DNA of 64,000 nucleotides from Dastarcus helophoroides (Eukaryota; Arthropoda; Insecta; Coleoptera; Bothrideridae): contig CM053327.1 of assembly GCA_028583605.1 (NCBI GenBank), positions 18,959,629 through 19,023,628 on the forward strand, in the 5' to 3' direction. Made by a program: the position numbers and the translations under genes. Shown here one piece after another: positions 33,781 through 44,459 of the stretch; the first letter of the stretch is position 1; each line of letters opens with the position of its first letter. The notes beneath the pieces were generated by a model that did not search any database, had not been told where the DNA came from, and worked only from the letters and a program-made list of their open reading frames with translations.

Positions 33781-35035
33781 TTATCTACTTTTTTTTGAAA
33801 ATCTTAATTTTTTTCACAGTTTCGAACTTTACTCAAAATTTCGACTTTTTTTGAATACTATGAATTTTTATTGTTAAAAATTATGAACTTGCGACCTTTT
33901 TAAAATTTTCAACTTAAGAAGAAACCCTTCGATGTTATTTTCAAAATTTAAATACTTTTAAAATCTTAAATTTTTTGAAAATGTTCATTTCATAATTGGA
34001 CTTTTTTAAAAATTTTGATTTTTGAATATTTCGTCTTTTTCTCGAAATTTTTATTTTGCTAATTTTGCTATAAATTTCGATTCTTTTCGAAGAATTCTAC
34101 TTTCTTTAAAGTATCAGTTTTTTTTTATAAATGTAGACTTTGAACATTTCGATTATCGAATTTTCGACCTTTTAAAAGTTCCGGTTTTTTTAAAATTCTA
34201 CTCTTTTAAATCATTTCAACTTTTTTCAAAATTTGGACCTTTAAAAATTGCCATTTTGAAAAAAAAGATCTCTTTTTTTCAATTTCCATCATATTTGAAA
34301 GATTTAACCTTCTACTTTTTTTGAAAATGTTAAGTTTCGAAAATATTAACTTTTATTCGAAGTTATGACTTTTTGAAAAGCAGGGAATTTATTTATATGT
34401 TTTCACTTTTTTTAATAAGATCCACTCCTATTTCAAAATTTCAACTTATTTTGAAAAATGTCTATTTTTTTTAATTTTTCGAATTTTTCGAAATATCGTC
34501 TTTTCTCCAGATTTCATTTTACTCGAAATTTTGCCTTTTTGAATATTTTATTTTTGAAGTTCCATTTTATTTTTAAATCTATTGAAAAAAAAATTGAAAA
34601 TTTCGAGTTTTTTGAAAATGTTGCCACTTCTATTGAAAATTATAAATTTCACAGTTTCCAGTCTTTTCAACATTTACTATCTTTTTTTAAATATGACTTT
34701 TTCTTAAATTTTAGATTATTTTAAAAATTTTGATCTTCGATTTCAACTTTCAAAAGTTTTAAGTTTTGAAAGTTGCACAATTTCGACATTATTAAATATT
34801 TTTGTTTATGATTTTTTTGTATACTTTTGTCAAAACTGCTGCTCAAAATTCCTTTCTACTTTTTTATAATTTTGCCCTTTGCGAAAAATTCTACTTTATA
34901 CAAAAATTATTAAAAATGTTTACTTTTTGTTTCAATTTTGATTTCTTTTAAAGTTCGAAAACTTTAAATTTTGACCTCTTTTAGGATTTTGAGTTTTCTT
35001 GAACATTTCAAATTTTCTCCAAAATTTTTATTTTC
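33781..35035. repeat. AT-rich degenerate repeat block
   Basis: Dense TTTTGAAAATTTTGACTTTT-like phrases. The Phe-rich frames at 34022-34324 and 34458-34724 are repeat translations. Confidence 0.55.
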
Positions 35036-35087
35036 GTAGTTCATTTTTTTGGATGAATTTCTTCCTCTCGTAGTACGAAATACGAGA

Positions 35088-35225
35088 AAAAGGAGCGTAG
35101 AAAACCAACGGCGCATGAAGAAAACCAAGATTTAGTAGATGCTGCTGTTGTCCAAGATCCGCACTTAAGAACCAGAAGAATAAGTGTGACATTACAAATA
35201 AGCCAAAAATCGGTTTCATGATTGT
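35088..35225 (+). pseudogene. Transposase HTH fragment, inverted duplicate
   Basis: The plus strand encodes YEKKERRKPTAHEENQDLV, then AAVVQDPHLRTRRISVTLQI and SQKSVS, a diverged copy of residues about 58-110 of the minus-strand fragment at 35041-35685. The two copies face each other, so the locus can fold back on itself. It ends at 35225 in CATGATTG. Confidence 0.8.
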
Positions 35226-35685
35226 TGTGTAAAAACAAGTCCAAAAAGTCATTTTGTTCTTGTAGTTTTCGTAACGCCCACTCACAAAACTGCATTCGGT
35301 TGTTGAAATCAGCTTGATTGAGTTCCTGTACTAGCTGGACACGATACGGATGAAACTTATTTTTACGCAAGATTCGTGAAACCGAGGTTTGACTTATTTG
35401 TAATTCCGTGCTTATTATTCTGGTACTTAAATGCGGATCTTGGACAACAGCAGCCGCTACTAAAACTTGGTTTTCTTCATGCGTCGTTGGTTTTCTACGC
35501 TCCTTTTTCTCGTATTTCGTACTACCAGTTCGCTCAAACCTCTCTCCCAATTTAGCGAATGCCGCTGAATTCGGATGTTTCCGATCGGCAAAGCGTTGGG
35601 CATAAGTTCTTGAGGCAAGAAATGGATTTCTGTCAGCACTGCCCAAGGCGTAAACCATATCGACCAATTCTTCTTGAGAAAACAT
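35226..35685 (-). pseudogene. DUF4817/mariner-type transposase N-terminus
   Basis: Starts MFSQEELVDMVYALGSADRN at 35685, then FADRKHPNSAAFAKLGERF and TGSTKYEKKERRKPTTHEEN, AAAVVQDPHLSTRIISTEL, QISQTSVSRILRKNKFHPYR and NRMQFCEWALRKLQEQ. This is the insect DUF4817 helix-turn-helix followed by the second HTH of Tc1/mariner-like transposases. The catalytic DDE/D region, normally next, is absent: after WALRKLQEQNDFLDLF the open frame runs to 35041 through the antisense of the inverted duplicate. Full-length relatives are about 350 residues, so this is roughly the first 145. Confidence 0.82.
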
Positions 35686-35689
35686 TGTC

Positions 35690-36605
35690 TTTCACTACTA
35701 ATACCAAGACCTCGCGACAACAATGAGATAAACTGTCAGTTATTGCCGGACAAACGAGACGAAACAAAACCGCGACATCCAGGGCTAACGCGATAATACG
35801 AAATTAATTAAAATTTTTACAAAATTCTAAATTTCTCAAAAATTATTGGACGGAGGTGGCAATACCTGGTACCAAAAAAAGGTAATTTAATTTCGCATCC
35901 GATAAGATAATTCAAGATAGGTGGTTCCATTTGAAAAAATTAAGTTATGCATGTTTGCACAACTGAAGAATTGAGTCGACGGATGTGAAGAAATTTAAGA
36001 AACCTTGCTAACAGCAAAGACGTAAACAAATACTCCATTTCTTCCTGAATCTAAAACCGTATGCCACACAACTCTGAGTCATTGCGTTTGGAAAATATCG
36101 TTAATGGCGTCAAGTTCCGAAATCGTCAAATTTAACCAAAAAATTAAATTACGCGAAAACCGTTCAACTAAGGGCCTATGTCATCTTGATACATTTATAT
36201 TCATTTTTAACAAGGAATCAAAAAATGTAAAAATACATAGGGTGTTCTATTTAAAATAAGAAAGTTGTGTTCATTTCCTGTGCAACCGGAAGGCCGCCAT
36301 ATTTGGCAATAATTTAAGGTTGTGAAGAACTTTATGTTGAACAACTTTTATTCCAAAATTTTTCGATATTTTGAACGATACGCCTACCAAAGACCGATTC
36401 CCGCTTAGTGACTCACCCTGTAGAAAAGCGATGTGTAAAAATTTTTAAATATTGAATGGCTCAAATTATATTTTAATTCAGCTGCTTATGTCGGCCCCCT
36501 TAAGGTGGTGCCTCTTTGCGTCATAGCACGGCACGGTCCTGAGTAACTTCATATAACAATAACGATTATTTACCAAATTCGTGGATGCTGTCCGTCCCGA
36601 ATTGT
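35690..36605. other. Intergenic DNA with foldback-like fragment
   Basis: At about 36236-36421, ATAGGGTGTTCTATTTAAAA, AATAAGAAAGTTG and a distal GACTCACCCTGTAG resemble the ends of the foldbacks at 37674 and 58338. The short terminal repeats match only loosely, so this is probably a deleted foldback. The rest is unrecognised. Confidence 0.4.
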
Positions 36606-36609
36606 GTAT

Positions 36610-36846
36610 TGTTGCTTGTCATTGGTTCAAAAATTAAAACTTCGTGAATTGTAAACACTTTATTTCACACTTAGTTCGGAACACTGCAATTATGATTCAC
36701 TTAACTAGCAGACTATCTAACTATCTGAATATCCGACTAACTGAGGGAAAGACCACCGCGTATTTATACCATTCCGGTTTCTAGAACGGATCTCCGCTTG
36801 CGGAAATGTCTGGAGTGCTTATCTGCCGTATCCCAGTTAATTAACA
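36610..36846 (-). mobile_element. Solo LTR of the same family, partial
   Basis: On minus it contains CGGCAGATAAGC, TATAAATACGCGGT (a TATA-like site), CTTTCCCTCAGTTAGTC, GTGTTCCGAACTA, AAATAAAGTG (polyadenylation signal) and ends GACAAGCAACA. The order and words match the LTR at 54135-54466. The 5' boundary (36846) abuts the next inverted-repeat element and is approximate. No target duplication is seen. Confidence 0.7.
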
Positions 36847-36849
36847 TGG

Positions 36850-37669
36850 GGTTATTGCACTTTTTGGAAAATAATTTTTTTTTTGCTTATTATATTCAAT
36901 AACCCACCGGATGTTGTTGATTCGGCTTTTATTGAGATTTCTTTATATGGAAAAGTTTTTAAATTGGAGTCCAAAATTTGTTTTATAAATTTGGGGATGT
37001 ATAACTAAATTTTTGGGCTAAAGGGCTGAACCAATTTTTACTTTTAAGTAAGTCATTTGATGTGAAATTTAATCTCCTTCAATTTTGGTAACAATAAACT
37101 TTTCTACAGGATGCGACATTTTCGACTTATAAGCAAAAAACTGAAACAAGTGCTAAAAATCGCGATTTTTTTTTTTAAATTAAATTTTGTCATACCATAA
37201 ATATATTAATTTTGTAGGAAAATATTATTTTTGAACACACACAATGGCAGAACGTGAAAATTTAAATCATTCAACCAGTGTGAAAATACCTCTTATTCTA
37301 AAAATTTATATTTGAGGGCTAAATGGTTTTAAGGTATTATTCTTATAGAAAATTTAAAATAAATTCTTAATTGTTTTTAATTATAATCTTAATTAAATTA
37401 TTACTAAGAGTGCCAAATAAAAGATATAACACTTTAGTACAGAAATGTCATGAAATAGGCGGGAAATTAAAAAAAAATAAGAAAGGAAAAAACATTAAAA
37501 ATAAATTTCGCAAGTTCAACCATTGTTAAAATTACAAGAAATTTTTTTAACTTTAATATGAAAACTTTCCCATATAAAGGGATCATAATAGAAGCAGAAT
37601 CAATAACACCTGGTAATTTGTTGAATGAAATAGGTGAGAAAATTTTTTTTTCCAAAAAGTGTAAATACC
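36850..37669. mobile_element. Inverted-repeat element adjoining LTR
   Basis: GGTTATTGCACTTTTTGGAA on the left mirrors TTCCAAAAAGTGTAAATACC on the right. Further in, TTGATTCGGCTTTTATTGAG and TTTATATGGAAAAGTTTT (36914-36960) mirror 37560-37615. Arms are about 110 bases, with unrelated AT-rich DNA between. The outer flanks do not show a clean TA duplication. Confidence 0.6.
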
Positions 37670-37673
37670 TATA

Positions 37674-39487
37674 CCGGGTGTTTTTTTTAGTTGGGAGGTT
37701 ACCTTTATATGGAGTATCACTCATTATAAAGGTAAACTGATTTTGTCGATATGGCTAATTGGAACTAAACTACCTTTCAAAAATATTTTCAACTTCCTCC
37801 CACTTCCGATTATACCGGAAGTAGACATCAACTTTCTTATTTTAAATAGCAACCGCCAAATTTTATATTTTATTTGGATTCTACGTAGAAAAATAAGATA
37901 AGTTTATGTATACATGTTTATTGCTATCTTTGGTAGTTTTTAAGATATTTCAATTTTTCGGAATAAACTGACAGAAAAGAGGGTTATTTTGACTCTTTGT
38001 GTCTTTTTTATTATTTGCAATAAAAACATGAAATTTGGGTTGAAGTCGTGAAATATTATGGAGACTATAATAACGTAATGAAGTTTTACATTTTAATACA
38101 GGGTGATGGAAATTTTGTGATCTTTATTTTTTTTGTTTTATTAAAAAAAAACTGTTTTTTTAAATCGGAACTATGTGTTTTTTAAACATTTTTGAATTCC
38201 TCACGTAAAAAGAAGAAAAAAGTTATATGACTAATTTTTTTAAAATTCTGCACCGTTACAGAGATATAATGCAAAATGAAAAAGAAAAATATATCTTTTT
38301 TTTCTCTAGTAGCAACTTGGTAGTAGTCAACAAAATTTTCAAAAAAAAAAACACAACCACAAGGCTTAAAAATGTTAGGCATAATACATTTAAAAGATAA
38401 CCGCACAAGACGAATAAGTTTTTGGCTAATTGTTAGAATACTTACTGAAAAATGTTTAGGTAGCCACGAATGTAAGTTTCGTAAAAATGGTTTGGAGTAA
38501 TCAAAATCAACAAGAAATGTTCAAGAAAATTCGTCCTTTAACTGTTATGCTGTTAGATTAGAACTCAGAATTTTTTAGCGTTAAATTTTACAATGAAAAT
38601 CAAAATGGAAATTTTTTAGTAATTTTTTTTACGACTACTGCATGACAAGCATATTGCTAGGAACAATCGGATGTGCTTAAAAACGTTACTCAATTCGAAA
38701 TCTTAAAATATGTCTTTAAATGTATTGAAAGAGAAGATCGCCCTTGTTGTTCTTGATGTAAATTTTTTGTCAATTATTTTTATTTCCTATTACTTATTAT
38801 GATCAATTCTTTAAGCTTTTATGGCCCACAGTTAATTTCCTATTTGAACAAACAAGAAATGTTTGATTTTTTTTATTTTGAGATTTATGTAAAATACCTC
38901 TGTAACGGCACAAAATTTTAAAAAATAAGTAATATAACTTTTTTCTTCTTTTTATGTGAAAAATTCAAAAATGATTAAAAAACATATAGTTCTTATTTAA
39001 AAAAACAGAGTTTTTTTGAATAAAACCAAAACCGCAAAGATTATAAATTTTCCATCACTCTATATAATAAATGTAAAATCTGTTTACGTTATTATAGTCT
39101 TTATAATATTTCCTGACTTCAACCCAAATTTCATGTTTTTACTGCAAATAATAAAAAAGATACAAAGAGTCAAAATAACCCTCTTTTCTGTCATTTTTTT
39201 TCGCAAAATTGAAATATCTTTAAAACAATCAAAGGTAGCGATAAACATGTATACATAAACTCACCTTATTTTTTTACGTAAAATCCGAATAAAACATAAA
39301 ATTTGTGGGTTGCCATTTAAAATAAGAAAGTTGATGTCTACTTCCGGTATAATCGGTAGTGGGGGAAGTTGAAAATATTTTTAGAAGATAGTTTAACCCC
39401 GATTAGTCCCATCGACAAAATCAGTTTGCCTTTATAATAAGTAGTATTCCATATAAAGGTAACCTCCCAACTAAAAAAAACACCCGG
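37674..39487. mobile_element. Foldback element, TA target, 1814 bp
   Basis: CCGGGTGTTTTTTTTAGTTG at the left is exactly mirrored at the right, and TA flanks both ends. Arms of roughly 700-880 bases remain alignable towards the centre near 38600. Mirrored words include GGGAGGTTACCTTTATATGG, CTTCCGGTATAATCGG, AGTCAAAATAACCCTC and TCTGTAACGG. Arms differ by scattered changes, so it is not a recent assembly artefact. No coding capacity. A transcript would form a very long double-stranded RNA. Confidence 0.9.
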
Positions 39488-42358
39488 TATATAATATGTT
39501 AAATGCGAATAGTATCGCTATTTAGGCAGGATTAAACGGCATCAAAAAAAAATCTCTTTTTTTCTAAAATTGCTTTTAGACTGCCACTCAAGTTAAAAAA
39601 GCCAACTTAATAAATAACGGACACCCTAGTGTCCAGTTTAGTTTCAGTAATAGGGTAAAGTGCCCCAAATTGAACCATTTTTTTAGAAAAATGCCTGTAG
39701 TTTTGTAATTGCATGATTGTAATATTTTATATGCCGTTAAAATTTGAATTAAATTTTTGGAAATCTACTGCAGCCTTATGAATCCTCGGAATGTAATACT
39801 TCCGAAGTAAAAAAAAATTTTTGTAGGATTGCAAATGGTTCAATATAAGAAACTGGTTGCCAAATTTGAACCAATAGTTCCTCAAATTGAAACTACCTAT
39901 AAAAATTATGAGTAGGTACCACAAAACATATATATTAAGAAGACAGGGTACATAGAATTATACCACAACACGTTGACAGGAACGGGTAGTATGTATATGT
40001 ATGTAAATATATGCACATACGTCAATCTTCTTCTTCCTTTATTTGATGAAGGACTTTCTCAATTTATATTTGCCCAGACATTCACTATTATTAATAGATT
40101 GTCGAAATAAAATTCGATTTCTGAATTATTCATTTATTTTCCAAACCAAGCAATATTACATTTTAAATGATAATATGTGATTAAACTTTACAATAAATTT
40201 ACATAATAACAAAATATTTGAAAACAATGTTGTCCTAAATAATGAGAAGATAAAATATCACCAAAAGTGTACATTGTTACATAAATTTTTCATTGCAGAA
40301 AGATCAGCCCTTGTATTTTTTATTTTAAATCTGTTTTGAAACTTTAGAAGTAACATTGCGATGAATTTGGTACATTTTTGATTCTTCTACAGTCAAATTC
40401 TGCCTCAGATTTACCAATTTGGTAACAACATTCCTGTTTGACTTTTCGAGAGAAAAGAAAATTGATTAATATGAGACATTTTTGAACAGTTTGTGCCTTT
40501 TTGTAAGTAATTATGATCTAATACTATATTCCTTGCAACGTTGCTTCCATTTAGACTAATAACAGCTTCATTTTAGATAGGTCCAAAACTCGAAGTTGAA
40601 AGTACATTTAAGTCATTTTTATTTGCCTGTTTAGGCATACGAGAGGGTTTAAAATTTTCTGACAAGTATTTAAATAATCTGATTCATCAAAATGGTCATC
40701 ACAGCTACTATAATTTTCACAAGAAAAGTAGGAAAACCAGAAGACCCGAAACAGTACCTTGACCATGAAAAGTTTTTTTTTTATAATCATCACTAATGAT
40801 ATAAGCATAACATGCATTCTTATAGGAAGGGTATTTGCATGAATAATTTATCTTACCGATAGTAGATGAAACTGTTATTAAGTTGGATAAAATTGAAATT
40901 AACCAAGTGATCTATAAAATCAGATTTCCAATTGGCAAATGTAAACTTAACACTATAAGAAAAAGCAATCACCCATCGATGTATGCTACACAAACCTATT
41001 GCCACCTAAAACAAAATAAAAAATTGGAGAAGTTGTGATTACGGTAAAGTAAACGTACCTGTAACATATCTTCGTTAACAGTCGAACTTCCTACCCATAA
41101 AATGGACTCGTTTTAAACATAAAAAGCTAATAAGTCTAAAAAATAACATAACCCATCAAAGTATAATAAAGCATAGTTGGTGGCTGCTTTATCAATTCAC
41201 TATAAAAGTAACAGAAGGTGATATAAATAACCACTTACGACAATATGCAACAGCATAAAACCGCGATAAGTAAATAAAAAATAAAACCGCGTAAACGAAA
41301 CCCTAAAATAACAGAAATTAACGAAGTTGACATTTTTGACATTATTTGCATTATCATTTATCGCAGACATGCCCATCACTTTGTAATTATCTGCTTCAAT
41401 AAGCGCATCAAAAATATCTTCTGTCTAACTTGATTATGAATACAAATTGTATAATACTCTTTCTTTTTAATTGCTTTGCAGCGTCACCAACGGGGCGGAG
41501 GTGAACTACTAGTTGAAGTTGACGTGTTGCCAAGGTCATGTATTAAATTTCACCCCCATGGTAGGTACTTTCAAAAGACAGTTACATTTTTATTTAAAAA
41601 TAGAAAAAACAGAAAAGGGTACAAATCTACAAACAATATACATACATGTAAAGAATAAATTTAAAAAAAAAACAAGCATTGAAAAACAAAAATAAACTAA
41701 AAACTTAAGGAGTTTTACACACATGTCTGACAAATAAACTTCTTGAGCAAACTCACTTTTACGCATTTGCAATAAAACCACGTTTTGCACTTCACACATC
41801 AAATCATATCCTGAAATTCTTCCTCTTCGCGTTCCTTACAATATCAACGTTGCTTGTCATCTGCCGTTGCTACTTTAGTCCGATTTTTTTTCTCAAACTT
41901 TTGTTGGGACTACTAGTGAGTTCTACTACTTTCTTAATACCGAAGGCTTTGTTGCCTTTCTTTAAAGATACAGCTTCGACACATTTAGATAATGGAGCAA
42001 TTTCCAGTAAGCTGGCGGAGAATTTTGATGGTCAGTTTTCTGATGAAGTTTTGGTAACATCCATAGAGAGAGATGTTGAACAATTTCTGTTTTGAATATT
42101 TTTTTAAAGTGCTAATGGAATATCATCGTTAGGACTAAAGCCTTTATTTTGAACTTTATTTGGTTCAGGTTTAAGAACTACGGATCCAGCAAAATCCCAA
42201 TCTTAAAAAACATATCTATCTACTTGCAATACTCTAGGTGCCCTAAATCCATTAATGTAATTTTCTATCGTTGCCGTCTTTCGATGAACTTTATTTAATA
42301 ATGAAACCACCTGCTACTGTTACACTCTCTGTCCAAGATTAGTACTTAACCATTCGAA

Positions 42359-42490
42359 CGATCAAGTGATTGCAGACGATGTGTCGTATGACCTGGCAAC
42401 TGCACCATAACAATTCCATTTTCTAGTGCAAGTAACAGAGCATCTAAGTAAGACTTTGAACATCTTTTACAGTGAGTCGGAAAAGAGATT
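42359..42490 (-). pseudogene. pogo-like transposase DDE-domain remnant
   Basis: Reads SKSYLDALLLALENGIVMVQ then LPGHTTHRLQSLDRSNG and a stop. ENGI-V-----PxHTTHxLQxLD is the conserved end of the DDE catalytic core in Tigger/jerky-type transposases. The segment with the first two catalytic acidic residues is not present between this and the HTH, so an internal deletion removed it. Confidence 0.8.
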
Positions 42491-42539
42491 CTGAGTTTAA
42501 TAATATTGCTTCGACAACAATTCTTCTAAAGTAGTATTG

Positions 42540-42690
42540 AAAAATAGCGGTTCCTGCCTAATAATTTAATAAAACCTTTGGCCACTTTGTTTGACTCTCG
42601 AATATGCCGAAGTAACGTCGATTTAGGTATTCCATAATCGTTACTGCATTTATTTAGACCTTTTTTCCCTCTTTGTATTCTCCTAGCGCT
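42540..42690 (-). pseudogene. pogo-like transposase HTH remnant
   Basis: Reads GLNKCSNDYGIPKSTLLRHI then RESNKVAKGFIKLLGRNR. A helix-turn-helix with the YGIPKSTL signature is the pipsqueak-type DNA-binding domain at the N-terminus of pogo/jerky transposases. A stop follows shortly. Its position, close to the right-hand terminal repeat and before the DDE tail on the same strand, is as expected. Confidence 0.75.
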
Positions 42691-43186
42691 AGTCCCAAAT
42701 CTCGAGCAGACTATTTTCCCTAATTTCCCCCTTTAGACATTTGCAAAAAAACCAGACCATTTGGAAGCTCGTAAAGCAGACAAAAGTTTCCTAATTTGAG
42801 GTTCACTTTAGGCAACCATTTATGGTGCAAATTGGGAAACTGTCAATAAGATACATATTGTAAACTTACGTTTCAAAATACGTAAATTTTAAATACTCGT
42901 AAGTAGTGTTGCATATGCCAAAAACTATGGCAATTTTAGTGACAATTACAAAAATGTTCCTTCCTTTAACAGAATATCAAAATTCTCTTAGAGACTTAGA
43001 TCTAGTTTTATGCGAAAACTGTGAACAACACACATACAGGCGGGAAATCGCTGAAATTGTTGAGCTTACCTCATCTACACACATATATTCAGCTGTTTAA
43101 CGCAGGTGGCGCTTAGTGTTTAATAAGGTAGGAAAATTTAGGGGGTACAATTTAGGAGGCGGTTCAATTTGGGGTACTTTACCCTA

Positions 43187-44455
43187 CCTTAAAATATTGT
43201 TTTTGTTCCAGAAACAGTGAGATAGTTATTCAAATAAGGATTTAAACTGATAAAATAGATAAATGCATGCGACAATACGACATGTGTACATGTAAGGGTT
43301 TAGTCTATTTTTACACATTAAACTGTTAACCCATATTCTAGGAATTGATTGATCTGATTTCCTAAATTCATTTTTACTTCAGACTTTCAGGAAGCATTTA
43401 AATAGCACAGTCAATTAACCACTCTATTAGTTTCAATTGGATGGGTGCTACAACACCAACAATATAATTATTTTTTATATCAGGTTAGCCTAGAAAATAC
43501 TTTGCATAAATGTTCACTGAGGCTACTCATTTTAATGTAGAACCTAATTACAACAAACTCGCGTACTTTTTTACTTAGAACCACAAAGTTCATTGTTCTA
43601 CGATGCATCACAATTTCTATAAATAAATTTCATTTCGTACTTAGAATATCATGACAGCTGTTAACCACAAATATTTAGTAATGTAACGCTAGTGTGTTTT
43701 TCTTCGTTGTGTATTACAACTTTATTTATTTCCTTTTGATCTGAATTTAGCGTCTGCGGTATGCGTCTTTTCCTGCGTTTAGAACTTGCGATTTCTTGCA
43801 AAAACGCCTTTTGACTTGATGTCTGTATTGAACAAAACGCCGTTCAATCGGCGCATGCGAAACCCTCACGGATTTCCTGTGTTGGCTTCGGTCAGGGTTT
43901 CCGAAGTTTTATTGCACCAGCTGGTCTAGATATCTATGATGAATAGCTCGATATTTTCTAGGGGTGTTAAAACTAGTCTTTAATATAATTTTTCTGTAAA
44001 AAGATAATGTTTTAAAGTAGAGAAAAAAAATTAAATTTATGTCTCTCCTAATTGTGGAGATTTTAGCTGCAACAGTAATGTTTGATAGGGCGAGAGAATT
44101 TTTTTATATACTGCTACTAGCAGACAGACGTGACTGTCTCAGCACCGAATCTAGAATTTTTCCAAGCCTGGAATTAAAGATTTTAAAAACCTCACAAACA
44201 AATAGGGTTGTTAAGATTGTTTTAGATGCGACTACTAAATTCCCTTGTCAGAATTAGCACACACACGTACCAATCCTCAGCCTTCTCTCACCCTCACCAA
44301 CACACAATCCACTTGCGTTCAAAAATCAACTTTAACATGCTTTCAAAAATCAACTGAGGATGCATTTCAAAGTGAGATGTCTAATAGATTCATTCGGGAC
44401 GATTTCGGTTTTGTAAATCTCGTGACACACAGATTCACATTGACATATGAATAAC
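43187..44455. other. Intergenic DNA, no supported gene
   Basis: Open frames at 44039-44257 and 44245-44454 have no known domain. Around 43740-43910 the G+C content rises. I cannot assign any function. Confidence 0.4.
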
Positions 44456-44459
44456 GTTA

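Larger units (their letters stand above)
39653..43184 (-). mobile_element. pogo/Tigger-like DNA transposon, 3532 bp, defective
   Basis: Terminal repeats GGGTAAAGTGCCCCAAATTG (then AACC) at 39653 and the complement at 43161-43184, one mismatch in 24. TA flanks both ends. The minus strand keeps two transposase pieces: a pipsqueak-like HTH near the right end and a DDE-domain tail. The DNA between and downstream is heavily decayed, possibly with insertions near 41470-41800. TA target and encoded motifs agree on the pogo branch of the Tc1/mariner superfamily. Confidence 0.85.

Noticed and set aside
40608..40817. Cys-rich frame as the C-terminal part of the pogo-like protein
   Set aside because: SCENYSSCDDHFDESDYL is suggestive, but no conserved motif could be placed with confidence.
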